From: Halomonas qaidamensis
GTDB lineage: Bacteria > Pseudomonadota > Gammaproteobacteria > Pseudomonadales > Halomonadaceae
Direction of reading: 5' to 3'
DNA length: 64,000 nucleotides
Assembly: GCF_025917315.1 (NCBI RefSeq)
Contig: NZ_CP080627.1
Span: 2,604,001-2,668,000 of the forward strand
Part shown: one piece after another, positions 45,734-55,002 of the stretch
How positions within the stretch are numbered: position 1 is the stretch's first letter
Layout of the letters: every line of letters starts with the position of its first letter
Notes under the pieces: model-generated
Told to the model about the DNA's origin: nothing
Databases searched by the model: none
The model's input: the letters and a program-made list of their open reading frames with translations, nothing else
Position numbers and translations under genes: made by a program

Positions 45734-47354
45734 TGACAGGCTCTGCGATACGCTTATTTACTTCTTCGCTCATCCAGGGTTGGTAACGACGCAGCCGAGC
45801 CCGACCCTCGGTTTTGGCCTGATACATTGCAATATCTGCCTGTTTTAATACGTCGCTATGGTCACACTTAGACGCATTAAAACAGGTGTACCCCATGCTC
45901 GGCGTTACCGTTAACCAGCGTTTTTCCAACCGATACTGTTCTGACAATACCTGCTGAACTTTACACATATAACGCTCGGCCTGTTGGTCCAGCTCCTCTG
46001 AAGCAAGCTCTTCAAATAATGCTAACAGTACAAACTCATCACCACTTAAACGCGCAGCTATGTCCCCCTCGTTCAAACACTGCTCTAAGCGCCTTGCTAC
46101 TTGCACCAATAAATCATCGCCTGCCGCGTGGCCTAAGGTGTCGTTAATCAGCTTAAAACGATCCATATCCAAAAACATCACTAACCCAAAGCGCTGCTCG
46201 CTAATCCGCTCATTACACAGCTTTTCTAAGCGTTCAATAAATAGTCGGCGATTAGGTAAATCGGTCAACGCATCATAGTAAGCTTGGCGATAAATAATTG
46301 CTTCGTTGCGTTTACGCTCAGTAAAGTCCTCTATAATTGCCACCCCACCAATCATTTGGTTACTGGCGCTTAGCACGCCGTTAAAAAACGCCCTTAGCGG
46401 TATCCCAGCAGTTGCTTTTGGGAACCGGTAAGTGCCTTCGTAATAGCCCGTACCTTTTTCTAGCGCATCATTAACGGCTTGCGCTACCTCATGATCAGCA
46501 GAGCGGGCCAGCATGTGGTAGCCAATCAACTGTGCCCGCCCAACGCCTAAAATGTCCAACAGTTTACGGTTGCAGTCAGTAATCACTCCCTGCTCATTGA
46601 AGTGCAATACCCCTAGCGGTGAGTGCTGAAATATAGAACGATAGCGATTCTCGCTTTCTCGCAGCTGCGTTTCCCGCGAGGCCATGCTTACCCGCAGTGC
46701 AATATTGTCGTGAATAGTGCGACTAAAACGGCGGCTCGTAGTGACAATCAAGCCTAAAAAAAGCACCAGCATTAAGCCAATCAACACAGAGAGCGGCGAC
46801 CCCTGTAGTAAAAACTGCAGCTTTAGGGGCAGCAAAATTGGCAACACGAAACCTAGCGCGACCCACCAAACAGAAGAAAGCGTGGTAACGCCTCCCGCAG
46901 AGATACCCGCCAAAACAATCGAAAGCGCCGCAATTTGTCCCGGATGGTCATGGCTAAAGAGCAACAGACCTGTGGCTCCCCAGACACAGCCAGATGTAAT
47001 AGCGCCAATAGCAAACCAGCGCAACCAGCGGCGGCGCTGTTGATGCGCAGCTGGCAAGCGCTTAAAACGCTGCGCAAGCAACAAACGCAGTCCAGAAATC
47101 GCGGTAAGTGTTATAAACCAACCAATTAACAAACTAGCGTCCACCACTGGCCACATCGCAGCTATCAAGAGCCCGCCGGCTGCCACACTACTTAACACTG
47201 GCTGCCAAAGATTATCGTAAAGCAGGCGCACTTTTTCACCGCGTAAGCGCAGTTGTGTTAAATGGTGTTCACGCTGATAGTCACTGCGTAGACCCGAGGC
47301 AGTCGCGGTTTCTCTTACGGATGCTCGTCCAGAAATCGTCGCAGGGGGTGCCAT
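45711..47354 (-). CDS. Membrane-bound PAS-GGDEF diguanylate cyclase
   Basis: A 547-residue protein. Five to six hydrophobic segments (about 50-205), a short coiled coil, a PAS domain (about 233-342, ending IEDFTERKRNE) and a GGDEF domain (355-525). The active-site loop is RLSGDEF at 436-441 (S for the first G, a tolerated change). DALTDLPNRRLF is the domain start. The RxxD inhibitory site is absent, so there is probably no product feedback. It makes c-di-GMP in response to a membrane or PAS signal. No EAL domain. Confidence 0.93.
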   Translation of the reverse strand: MAPPATISGRASVRETATASGLRSDYQREHHLTQLRLRGEKVRLLYDNLWQPVLSSVAAGGLLIAAMWPVVDASLLIGWFITLTAISGLRLLLAQRFKRLPAAHQQRRRWLRWFAIGAITSGCVWGATGLLLFSHDHPGQIAALSIVLAGISAGGVTTLSSVWWVALGFVLPILLPLKLQFLLQGSPLSVLIGLMLVLFLGLIVTTSRRFSRTIHDNIALRVSMASRETQLRESENRYRSIFQHSPLGVLHFNEQGVITDCNRKLLDILGVGRAQLIGYHMLARSADHEVAQAVNDALEKGTGYYEGTYRFPKATAGIPLRAFFNGVLSASNQMIGGVAIIEDFTERKRNEAIIYRQAYYDALTDLPNRRLFIERLEKLCNERISEQRFGLVMFLDMDRFKLINDTLGHAAGDDLLVQVARRLEQCLNEGDIAARLSGDEFVLLALFEELASEELDQQAERYMCKVQQVLSEQYRLEKRWLTVTPSMGYTCFNASKCDHSDVLKQADIAMYQAKTEGRARLRRYQPWMSEEVNKRIAEPVITPPADR

Positions 47355-47468
47355 ACAAACTTCCTTTTAATTAGCTGGTTTATAAACCAATCTTTTTAGT
47401 TCATTGCATCTATTCCTTTGCTATCTCTTTTAGCACGTTTACCAAGTAAACGTAGCCTATTCACTCAA

Positions 47469-47496
47469 TAAAAAAGCCGCCAGAAATAGGCGGCTT
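47469..47496 (-). terminator. Terminator after purK
   Basis: On the minus strand AAGCCGCC pairs with GGCGGCTT around 7 bases and is followed by TTTTTT, 21 bases after the purK stop. Confidence 0.9.
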
Positions 47497-47517
47497 CAAC
47501 AGTGTTCACTATTAAAA

Positions 47518-48657
47518 TTAAAGCGATGCTTCAAAACTCCACGCCACGGGCGGAGCTTCCCGCAGTAATGTGTGGCAGGCACGCACTTTTTCAAGCAGCT
47601 CGGCATGCGTGTCAGCGACGATATTCACATGTGCCAACTTCCGCCCTGCCCGCTCTTCCTTGTCATAACGGTGCAAGTGCGCATTGCTAATCGCCAGTAT
47701 TGCGGCATTGTCGCCTTCCTGCCCAATCACATTCACCATACAGGTCGGCGCAATGGCTTGGGTGCTGCCAAGCGGCAGGCCTTGAACAGCACGCAGATGA
47801 TTCTCAAACTGGCTAGTGACCGCACCGTCCATGGTCCAGTGACCGGAATTATGCACCCGTGGAGCCATTTCGTTAGCCAACAGGCTGCCATCACGCGTTT
47901 GAAATAACTCCAATGCCATCACACCTACGTACTCCAGCTCATCCAACAGCATGCGAATGTAGCTGTCAGCAGTCTCTTGAACGCTGGCTGCTAAGTCCGG
48001 CAGTGGCGCAACCGAATAGCGCAGAATGCCATCCACGTGCTGGTTTTCCGCCATGGGGTAAAACACCACTTCCCCATCGCGACCGCGCACGGCAATCATC
48101 GAAACTTCCCGCACAAAATCGACAAACGCTTCAACAATCAGTTGGCGATGACCAATGCTGTTCCACGCCTCTTCCGCCTGCTCCGGCGCTTTTAACACCG
48201 CTTGACCTTTACCGTCGTAGCCTTCGGTGACCGACTTGGCAACCACCGGATAGCCCAACTCATTGGCCGCCGCTTCAAGCTGCTCAGCGCTTTCAACCAC
48301 ACGGTAAGCAGGCGTCGGAATCCCTAAATGGTCAAACAGCGCTTTCTCTTCTACCCGGTTTTGACACACCGCGATGGCACGGCTTCCTGGGTAAACAGGC
48401 TTGTGCTGTTCGATTTGCTCTATCAGCGCGACCGGCAGGTGCTCAAACTCATAGGTCACGACATCGACCTTATCGAGAAATTCTGCCAAGTGCTGGTTAT
48501 TGGGGTCGACGATGACGTCGCCAATACCTGCGCTCGGGTTGCCGGTAGTGTCTAAAAACGTGAAGCGATTACCTAGCGGGTAGCCCGCCAGCGCCAGCAT
48601 GCGGCCCAGCTGGCCTGCGCCTAATACGCCGATGTTTTTTGAAATGCTAGCGTTCAT
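47518..48657 (-). CDS. purK: N5-carboxyaminoimidazole ribonucleotide synthase
   Basis: A 379-residue ATP-grasp enzyme that makes N5-CAIR from AIR, bicarbonate and ATP in purine synthesis. IGVLGAGQLGRMLALAG at the start; ATP-grasp blocks YPVVAKSVTEGYDGKGQAVL near residue 137 and ALELFQTRDGSLLANEMAPRVHNSGHWT near 254. 12 bases downstream of purE, as in most bacteria. Confidence 0.97.
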   Translation of the reverse strand: MNASISKNIGVLGAGQLGRMLALAGYPLGNRFTFLDTTGNPSAGIGDVIVDPNNQHLAEFLDKVDVVTYEFEHLPVALIEQIEQHKPVYPGSRAIAVCQNRVEEKALFDHLGIPTPAYRVVESAEQLEAAANELGYPVVAKSVTEGYDGKGQAVLKAPEQAEEAWNSIGHRQLIVEAFVDFVREVSMIAVRGRDGEVVFYPMAENQHVDGILRYSVAPLPDLAASVQETADSYIRMLLDELEYVGVMALELFQTRDGSLLANEMAPRVHNSGHWTMDGAVTSQFENHLRAVQGLPLGSTQAIAPTCMVNVIGQEGDNAAILAISNAHLHRYDKEERAGRKLAHVNIVADTHAELLEKVRACHTLLREAPPVAWSFEASL

Positions 48658-48669
48658 GACCAGAACTCC

Positions 48670-49182
48670 TTAGTTCGCTTCCGCATCAGGCCGTGGGTCT
48701 GGGTTATCCAACACCAGTTGGGTTTGCTCAGCGCGGAAGGTCTCAACCGCTTCGCGCACGGTGCTATCTTGCAAACCAACAATCTGTGCCGCCAATAAGC
48801 CAGCATTGGTCGCGCCCGCTTTACCAATCGCCAGTGTGCCAACAGCAATGCCGCCAGGCATCTGGGCGATGGAAAGCAGCGAATCTAGGCCTTTCAGCGC
48901 TTTAGATTCCACCGGCACGCCTAGCACCGGCAGCGCCGTTTGAGAGGCCACCATGCCGGGCAAGTGGGCAGCACCGCCAGCGCCAGCCACAATCACTTGC
49001 AGGCCGCGTTCAGCAGCGCTTTTAGCATAGTCGAACAGCAAGTCAGGGGTACGATGGGCAGAGACAACGCGGGTTTCATAAGGAACACCTAGCCGCTCTA
49101 GCATCGCCACTGCGTGCTCCATGACGGGCCAATCAGATTTCGACCCCATGATCACGCCCACTTTAGGTGCGCTGTTCGACAT
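48670..49182 (-). CDS. purE: N5-carboxyaminoimidazole ribonucleotide mutase
   Basis: A 170-residue class I Pur[17 protein letters not shown] at residues 9-24 binds the phosphate; [15 protein letters not shown] holds the catalytic His; [12 protein letters not shown] follows. It moves the carboxylate of N5-CAIR to give CAIR. First gene of the purEK operon. Confidence 0.97.
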   Translation of the reverse strand: MSNSAPKVGVIMGSKSDWPVMEHAVAMLERLGVPYETRVVSAHRTPDLLFDYAKSAAERGLQVIVAGAGGAAHLPGMVASQTALPVLGVPVESKALKGLDSLLSIAQMPGGIAVGTLAIGKAGATNAGLLAAQIVGLQDSTVREAVETFRAEQTQLVLDNPDPRPDAEAN

Positions 49183-49399
49183 GCAAAAACTCCTCGGCCA
49201 AAGGCCTACGAAAGCAATAAAGCGTTTAACAAGCCGCTAACCACAGGCGGCTTACCAGGAAATTAGAAGGCGCATAGTCTACCAGAGCGTGTGCTTTTGG
49301 GCGCGTTTGTAAATAGATCGAAATTTTAATCAAAGTAGCATTGAAAAGCGCGCGACTTGGCGGCATTGTGTGATTGTCATTTCAGACTGATGGAGTCCC

Positions 49400-49672
49400 A
49401 TGAGTACGGCATACTCAACTGCTCACGCAGACACGCTAGATCCTCCGCGAAGCAGCCCTGACCTCGATGTCAGGGATTTAGAAAAACGTACGCGCCTTAT
49501 GCGTATCATTACCCGCCTGATCGCCGTATCAGATTTGGGAAGCCGCGAAATCGCCCGCCGGGCGGGGCTTCCAGTGCAAAAGATCAGCGACCTACTCGCC
49601 GGAAGGCTAGAGCATTTAGGCATTGACGAACTCAATGTCTTACGTCGCACTCTAGAACTGGAGACGCCATAG
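49400..49672 (+). CDS. XRE/HigA-like small HTH protein
   Basis: A 90-residue protein with a single helix-turn-helix (about 45-85): LGSREIARRAGLPVQKISDLLAGRLEHLGIDEL, like the DNA-binding domain of HigA2/XRE antitoxins. No toxin gene lies beside it. The N-terminal 30 residues look disordered. Own terminator downstream. Probably a transcription regulator with unknown targets. Confidence 0.8.
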   Translation: MSTAYSTAHADTLDPPRSSPDLDVRDLEKRTRLMRIITRLIAVSDLGSREIARRAGLPVQKISDLLAGRLEHLGIDELNVLRRTLELETP

Positions 49673-49728
49673 CAACAGTTGCTACCTAACGTCACTATTT
49701 ACCCCATATTTATCTTTTATTTACTATC

Positions 49729-49758
49729 AGGCTGGCCCATGGGCTAGCCTGTTTTCGT
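49729..49758 (+). terminator. Terminator after the small HTH gene
   Basis: AGGCTGGCCCA and TGGGCTAGCCT pair fully (one G-T wobble), followed by GTTTTCGTTTT. Confidence 0.85.
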
Positions 49759-49819
49759 TTTAAAACAGTTCGTTAGCGCTCTAAGATTAAGGGAGCATTA
49801 AGAAACCTGCGCTAACCCA

Positions 49820-49833
49820 TTGACACGCATCAA
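49820..49833 (+). promoter_or_regulatory. FNR/Anr-type box upstream of the ttrBCA-like operon
   Basis: TTGAC-ACGC-ATCAA matches the FNR/Anr consensus TTGAT-N4-ATCAA at nine of ten positions, 115 bases before the first operon gene. It suggests activation without oxygen. TATACT at 49839-49844 is a possible -10 but lies closer than a classic class II arrangement, so the exact start is unclear. Confidence 0.7.
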
Positions 49834-49947
49834 TTTTTTATACTACCAAAGGCGTAACCTTAGCGTATCCACTTCATTCGCCTGCAACAACGACGTTTTA
49901 TTAGCGACGTTGGTAACAGCGACATTTTTATTAGCTAAGGAGGCGTT

Positions 49948-50724
49948 ATGGACGCCATACGCCGGTCGTTACTAGGCCAGCTGGCCCGCCTAAGTGCAGG
50001 CGCTGCCCTAGTACCGTTTTCCAGCCTTGCCAGCGCAGGCATCAATCAGCAGCCTGTTCGTCGCGAAGGCGACCCCACCAAACGTTATGGCATGTTGATT
50101 GATCTGCGCCAGTGTATCGGCTGCCAGGCCTGCACCGTGTCGTGTCATATCGAAAACGCCGCGCCGTTAGGCCAATTTCGTACCACAGTTGCCCAGTATG
50201 AAGTGCAGCATCAAGAGAGTGGTGAGCTAGCTACGTTTATGCTGCCCCGGCTGTGCAATCACTGCGAAAACCCACCCTGCGTGCCAGTTTGTCCCGTTGA
50301 AGCGACCTACCAACAGCAAGATGGCATCGTTGTGGTGGATAGCGACCGCTGTGTCGGCTGTGCGTACTGCGTTAACGCCTGCCCCTACGATGCACGCTTT
50401 ATTAACGAACGCACTCAAACCGCCGACAAATGCACGTTCTGTGCCCATCGTCTAGAAGCTGGGCTGCTACCCGCCTGTGTTGAAAGCTGCGTAGGCGGCG
50501 CGCGGATTATCGGCGACATGCGCAATCCAGACAGCCAAATCAGCCGTCTGATCAACGAGCATCGCGACGCCCTTATGGTGCTACAGCCAGAAAAAAACAC
50601 CCTCCCCCAGGTGTTCTATTTAGGTATGGACGAACGATTCACCACACGCCCCGTGGCAGAACCCGTGGCGCTTGAAGTGCTCGACCCCCACGGCCAGGAG
50701 ATGGGCTATGAATTCCACCATTGA
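49948..50724 (+). CDS. ttrB: Iron-sulfur subunit of a TtrB-type molybdoenzyme
   Basis: A 258-residue ferredoxin-like subunit with four cysteine clusters for four [4Fe-4S] centres: CIGCQACTVSCH, CNHCENPPCVPVCP, CVGCAYCVNACP and CTFCAHRLEAGLLPACVESC. An N-terminal RRSLLGQLARLSAG segment suggests Tat export. It carries electrons between the membrane subunit and the molybdenum subunit. AAGGAGG ribosome site; first gene of the operon. Close to TtrB, also to SrdB, PsrB and DmsB. Confidence 0.9.
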   Translation: MDAIRRSLLGQLARLSAGAALVPFSSLASAGINQQPVRREGDPTKRYGMLIDLRQCIGCQACTVSCHIENAAPLGQFRTTVAQYEVQHQESGELATFMLPRLCNHCENPPCVPVCPVEATYQQQDGIVVVDSDRCVGCAYCVNACPYDARFINERTQTADKCTFCAHRLEAGLLPACVESCVGGARIIGDMRNPDSQISRLINEHRDALMVLQPEKNTLPQVFYLGMDERFTTRPVAEPVALEVLDPHGQEMGYEFHH

Positions 50725-51895
50725 ATTACTCGCACCCCGTTACGACATCGCCTGGTATCCCTGGGCGGTACAGTACTTTTTTATGATCGCAGTCTCCTAC
50801 GCGAGCCTATGGCTAGCAGCCCCGGCATTAATCTTTGGCAAAAAAGCCTGGCTGCCCACCGCACGTCTAGCGCTCATCGCCTGCGTCAGCACAACGTTAG
50901 TCGCACCGGTGGCTCTATTAGCAGACCTGCACCAGCCACTGCGCTTCTGGCACTTCTACGCCTATGCCAACACTCACTCGTGGATGTCGATTGGCAGCGT
51001 GGTACTGCCGCTCTATCTGATCAGCGTCTTAGGCTTCGCCTGGCTGGCCTGGCGTCCCGCACTGCAAGCTCGGCAACAGACAGCGGGGTTCAGCGGGTTG
51101 ATCGCCAAGTGGCTGAGCATGGGCAGTGGTTCAACGCCCAAAGTACTGGTGGCAATAGTGGGGTTAGCCGCCTTGTTACTGTCTAGCGGCATCATGCTCT
51201 ATACCGGCGCGGAACTGGCTATCGTCAAAGCTCGCCCCTTATGGAACACGATTTGGCTACCGCCCATGCTGGTCGCCACCGGATTTATCGCCGCCGCTGG
51301 GTTAGTACTGGTGTTAAACCGTGTGAGCGGTATCTGCTCATCCGCCACCACCCGGCAAATGCTCTATGTCCTGTTGGCCTTTTGTGCGCTGGCAGGGCTT
51401 ATCGCGCTTAGCTGGCTATTAGATGGCCTGAATGCCCACGTTGGCTCAGTAGCGGCGGCGCTGGAGTCTGTCCGTTACAGCCCCTCTTGGCGCAGTACCG
51501 CACTGTGGGGTGGCATTACCAGCGTTGCGCTATTTGCCAGCATTGTGTTTCTGCTAACACGCACATCAAAGCGCCAGCCAGCACTGTTTGCCTGGGCATG
51601 GTTACTGGGGCTGGTGGCCATTCATATGGGCTGGATGTTCCGCTGGGTAGTGCTGATGGATGTTCAACACGTAGCCCGCAACAGTGCAGGTTTCCACCAC
51701 TACGGCATTCCTGCTGGCTCTTCCGGCATCTTAGGCATTGTCGGCACCTTTGGGCTGTGGCTGGCGGCCATTTTACTGATCGACCTATTACTTCCGTGGC
51801 GAAAGGCCCAACAAGGTGGCCAGCTATCCGCCAACGACCAAGACGCGTCTCGCGCCCCACTTACTGCTAATAAAGGAGCGCCTAGTCATGGCTAA
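50708..51895 (+). CDS. ttrC: NrfD/PsrC-type membrane anchor subunit
   Basis: A 395-residue protein with nine to ten membrane segments in the NrfD/PsrC fold, which oxidises quinol and passes electrons to the iron-sulfur subunit. Start MNSTIELLAP after AGGAGATGGGCT, overlapping the previous gene by 17 bases. The conserved EL in MLYTGAELAIVKARPLWNT near residue 165 is typical of PsrC. The next gene overlaps by 8 bases. Confidence 0.9.
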   Translation: MNSTIELLAPRYDIAWYPWAVQYFFMIAVSYASLWLAAPALIFGKKAWLPTARLALIACVSTTLVAPVALLADLHQPLRFWHFYAYANTHSWMSIGSVVLPLYLISVLGFAWLAWRPALQARQQTAGFSGLIAKWLSMGSGSTPKVLVAIVGLAALLLSSGIMLYTGAELAIVKARPLWNTIWLPPMLVATGFIAAAGLVLVLNRVSGICSSATTRQMLYVLLAFCALAGLIALSWLLDGLNAHVGSVAAALESVRYSPSWRSTALWGGITSVALFASIVFLLTRTSKRQPALFAWAWLLGLVAIHMGWMFRWVVLMDVQHVARNSAGFHHYGIPAGSSGILGIVGTFGLWLAAILLIDLLLPWRKAQQGGQLSANDQDASRAPLTANKGAPSHG

Positions 51896-54800
51896 GTCTG
51901 CTCAAGACCCCTCACGCCGTCGCTTTCTAAAAGGGGCTGCTGCCGCTGGCGGTGCCGCTACCTTTGCAGTGGGCTACGCCGACCCGCTGGCCAAAATGGC
52001 CAAAGGTATTACCGGCAGCGCGGGTGAAAAACCGCTGCACAACATTCATGGCAACTCATTAACGCCTGAATATCGCGTTGATTTAGCGACCGGCGAACTC
52101 ACCCTAACACCCGATCAGCGGGTCGCTTTTACCATTTGCTACGGCTGCACCACCCAGTGCGGTGTGCGCGTGCGGGTCGATGACACCCGCGGTGAAGTGC
52201 TACGAGTCTCTGGCAACCCTTATCATCCGCTTTCTGCCGATGACCATTTGCCTATGCGTACGCCGGTGGCGGATGCGCTGCGCAGTGTGAGTGCTTACGC
52301 AGAACAGGGCCAAGTCAACCGCTCTACCGCGTGTGCCAGGGGCAACGCGATGATGAGCCAAATTACCAACCCATTTCGTGTCGACCACTGCCTTAAGCGG
52401 GTCGGTGAACGAGGCAGCCGCGAGTGGCAAAAAATATCGTTTGAGCAACTGATCGAGGAAATTTGCGAAGGGGGCGACCTGTTCGGTGAAGGTCAGGTAG
52501 ACGGCCTGCGTGACATTCGCGACCATGACACGCTGATTGACCCCAACAATCCGGAGTACGGCCCCAAGGCTAATCAGCTGATGGTCATGGAAGCCACCGA
52601 CTACGGGCGCTCAGATTTACTTAAACGCTTCACCTTAAACGCCTTTGCGACCCGCAACTATGGCCACCATGGCGCTTACTGTGGTTTGGCATTCCGCATG
52701 GGCTCTGGGGCAGTGATGAACAACATCGTCACTAACGCTCACGTAAAGCCAGATATACAGAACGCACGCTTTATTATGTATATCGGCTGCGCGCCCAGCC
52801 AAGCAGGCAACCCGTTTAAGCGCCAGGGCCGCTTGATTGCACAGGCACGCGCCGCCGGTACGCTGGAATATGTGGTGGTAGACCCTGCGCTGAACGCTGC
52901 CACCTCCCACGCCGCTGATAACAATCGTTGGGTACCTATTCGCCCTGGCACCGACAGCGCCTTTGCCATGGCGCTTATTCAGTGGCTGCTGGAAAACGAC
53001 GGCTATGCGCAGGCGTTTCTTGAGCTGCCCGGCCAAGCTGCCGCCGATGCAGCAGGCGAAACCACCCACTCCAACGCCACGCATTTAGTGATTGATACCT
53101 TCGAGCACCCGCGCCGGGGTTACTTTTTGCGCGCCAGCGACCTTGGTTTTGCCGACCCAGGTAGCGATGCCGACATACCGGTAGTGGTGTCAGAGGGCGA
53201 ACTTGCCCTCAGTGAAGAGGTAATGACCGCCGAGCTGTTTGCCGAACGCCCAGTCACCCTGGCGGATGGCACGACGGTCACCGTCAAAACTAGCCTTGCG
53301 CTACTGCGTGAATCCGCCAATGAGTACGACATAGATACCTACGCTGAACATTGCGGCATTCCCAAGGCAACGATTATCGAGCTTGCCCAACGTTATGCTA
53401 GCCATGGCAGAAAAGCCGCCGTTAACTGCCACGGCGGCATGATGTCAGGCAATGGCTTTTACGCCGCGTTTGGTGTGCAAATGCTTAACTTGCTGGCTGG
53501 CAACTACAATATGAAAGGTGGCAGCGCCGTAGGTGGCGGCACCTACAGCGGCACCGGCGAAGGCCCCCGCTACGACCTCGCCAACTTCCCTGGCAAGCGT
53601 GGCCCTCAAGGGGTATTTCTCTCCCGCTCTCGTTTTCCCTATGAGAAATCCTCGGAGTACCAGCGCAAGGTCGCGGCAGGCGAAAACCCCTATCCGGCGA
53701 AAGCTCCTTGGCGCTCACTGGCACCGCCAACGCTTACCGAGCACTTACCTTCCGCGCTGGATGGCTACCCCTATCCCATCAAAGCGGTGATTGGCTGTAT
53801 GGCTAACCCGATTTATGGTCAAGCTGGCCTGAAAGGCGTGATTGTCGATAAGCTGAAAGACCCCAAGCGGTTAGGGCTATTTGTGGCCGTCGATGGGTTT
53901 ATCAACGAAACCAACCGCTACGCCGACTACATTGTGCCTGATTCGGTAATGTACGAAGTATGGGGCTTTGCTGGTTCCTGGAAAGGCACCCTGGGCAAAC
54001 TCTCCACCGCCTGCTGGCCAGTGGTAGAACCCCGCCAGCAAAAAACAGCCGAAGGCGAGCCAGTATCTATGGACAGCTTCTTTATCGCCGTTGCTAAACG
54101 GCTAGGGCTGCCAGGCTTCGGCGACAACGCTATTCCCGATGCAGATGGCAATCTTCACCCGCTCAACCGCGCTGAAGACTATTACCTACGGGCGGCCGCC
54201 AATATCGCCTTTCAAGATGAACCGCTGCCAGAAGCGAGCGCCGCAGACATTACTCACGGCGGCATTGCCCCGCTGCTGCCCAAACTCGAACGTACACTTA
54301 AAACCGACGAGCGCGGCCGCGTTGCCTACCTTTACGCCCGGGGCGGGCGCTTCGAGGATGCCAGCGAACACTTTGTCGGCGAGCACTTGAAACACCAGTG
54401 GAAAAGAACGCTGTGTATTTACAACGAGTCGGTAGGCACCAGCATTGATACCACTAACGGGCTCCCCAACAGCGGCGTGCCCTGTCACAAGTTGCCCCAG
54501 CTCGCCAACAAGCGACCCATGCGCGAGGTATTTTCAGAGCAGGAGTGGCCGCTGCTAGCGTTTTCATTCAAATCTAACCTGATGAACTCTTACGCTATTG
54601 GCAACGAGCGGCTAAGAATGATCAAGCCGTACAATCCTGTGCAAATGCACCGCCAAGACGCCGAGCGCTTCGGCATCCAGCATGGCGACACCATCCGCAT
54701 TGAAAGCCCAGGCGGAAGCGTCGTGGGGCTTGCGCTGGTTAGCGAAAGCGTTGTGCCCGGCGCATTGGGCATTGAACACGGCTACGGCCATCGGGATTTA

Positions 54801-54983
54801 GGAGCCACACCGCATACCATTGATGGCAAACCTCAGCCAGATATGCCCTGGATGCGGGCCGGTATCAACATCAACGACCTAGGCTTTCAAGACCCAACAC
54901 GGGAAGTAGGCGGTACATGGCTAGAACCCATCAGCGGTGCCAGCGTGCGCCAAGGCTTACCGGTTAAAGTGAGCCGCGTGTAA
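51888..54983 (+). CDS. ttrA: TtrA-type molybdopterin oxidoreductase, catalytic subunit
   Basis: A 1031-residue DMSO-reductase-family enzyme. Tat signal RRRFLKGAAAAGGA (10-23). [4Fe-4S] cysteines C84, C87, C91 (CYGCTTQC) and C149 (STACARG). Mo ligand probably C265 in HHGAYCGLAFRMGSG. Order iron-sulfur, membrane, catalytic equals Salmonella ttrBCA and the selenate reductase srdBCA. Substrate may be tetrathionate, selenate, another oxyanion or polysulfide; sequence alone cannot say. Starts after AAAGGAG. No two-component ttrSR pair and no TorD-like chaperone gene in the window. Confidence 0.88.
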   Translation: MAKSAQDPSRRRFLKGAAAAGGAATFAVGYADPLAKMAKGITGSAGEKPLHNIHGNSLTPEYRVDLATGELTLTPDQRVAFTICYGCTTQCGVRVRVDDTRGEVLRVSGNPYHPLSADDHLPMRTPVADALRSVSAYAEQGQVNRSTACARGNAMMSQITNPFRVDHCLKRVGERGSREWQKISFEQLIEEICEGGDLFGEGQVDGLRDIRDHDTLIDPNNPEYGPKANQLMVMEATDYGRSDLLKRFTLNAFATRNYGHHGAYCGLAFRMGSGAVMNNIVTNAHVKPDIQNARFIMYIGCAPSQAGNPFKRQGRLIAQARAAGTLEYVVVDPALNAATSHAADNNRWVPIRPGTDSAFAMALIQWLLENDGYAQAFLELPGQAAADAAGETTHSNATHLVIDTFEHPRRGYFLRASDLGFADPGSDADIPVVVSEGELALSEEVMTAELFAERPVTLADGTTVTVKTSLALLRESANEYDIDTYAEHCGIPKATIIELAQRYASHGRKAAVNCHGGMMSGNGFYAAFGVQMLNLLAGNYNMKGGSAVGGGTYSGTGEGPRYDLANFPGKRGPQGVFLSRSRFPYEKSSEYQRKVAAGENPYPAKAPWRSLAPPTLTEHLPSALDGYPYPIKAVIGCMANPIYGQAGLKGVIVDKLKDPKRLGLFVAVDGFINETNRYADYIVPDSVMYEVWGFAGSWKGTLGKLSTACWPVVEPRQQKTAEGEPVSMDSFFIAVAKRLGLPGFGDNAIPDADGNLHPLNRAEDYYLRAAANIAFQDEPLPEASAADITHGGIAPLLPKLERTLKTDERGRVAYLYARGGRFEDASEHFVGEHLKHQWKRTLCIYNESVGTSIDTTNGLPNSGVPCHKLPQLANKRPMREVFSEQEWPLLAFSFKSNLMNSYAIGNERLRMIKPYNPVQMHRQDAERFGIQHGDTIRIESPGGSVVGLALVSESVVPGALGIEHGYGHRDLGATPHTIDGKPQPDMPWMRAGININDLGFQDPTREVGGTWLEPISGASVRQGLPVKVSRV

Positions 54984-55002
54984 CGTGGATGGGGTAGTGA
55001 CG

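Noticed and set aside
49400..49672. The small HTH protein as the antitoxin of a TA pair
   Set aside because: No toxin-like gene flanks it; the neighbours are purE and the ttrB-like gene, and it has its own terminator.
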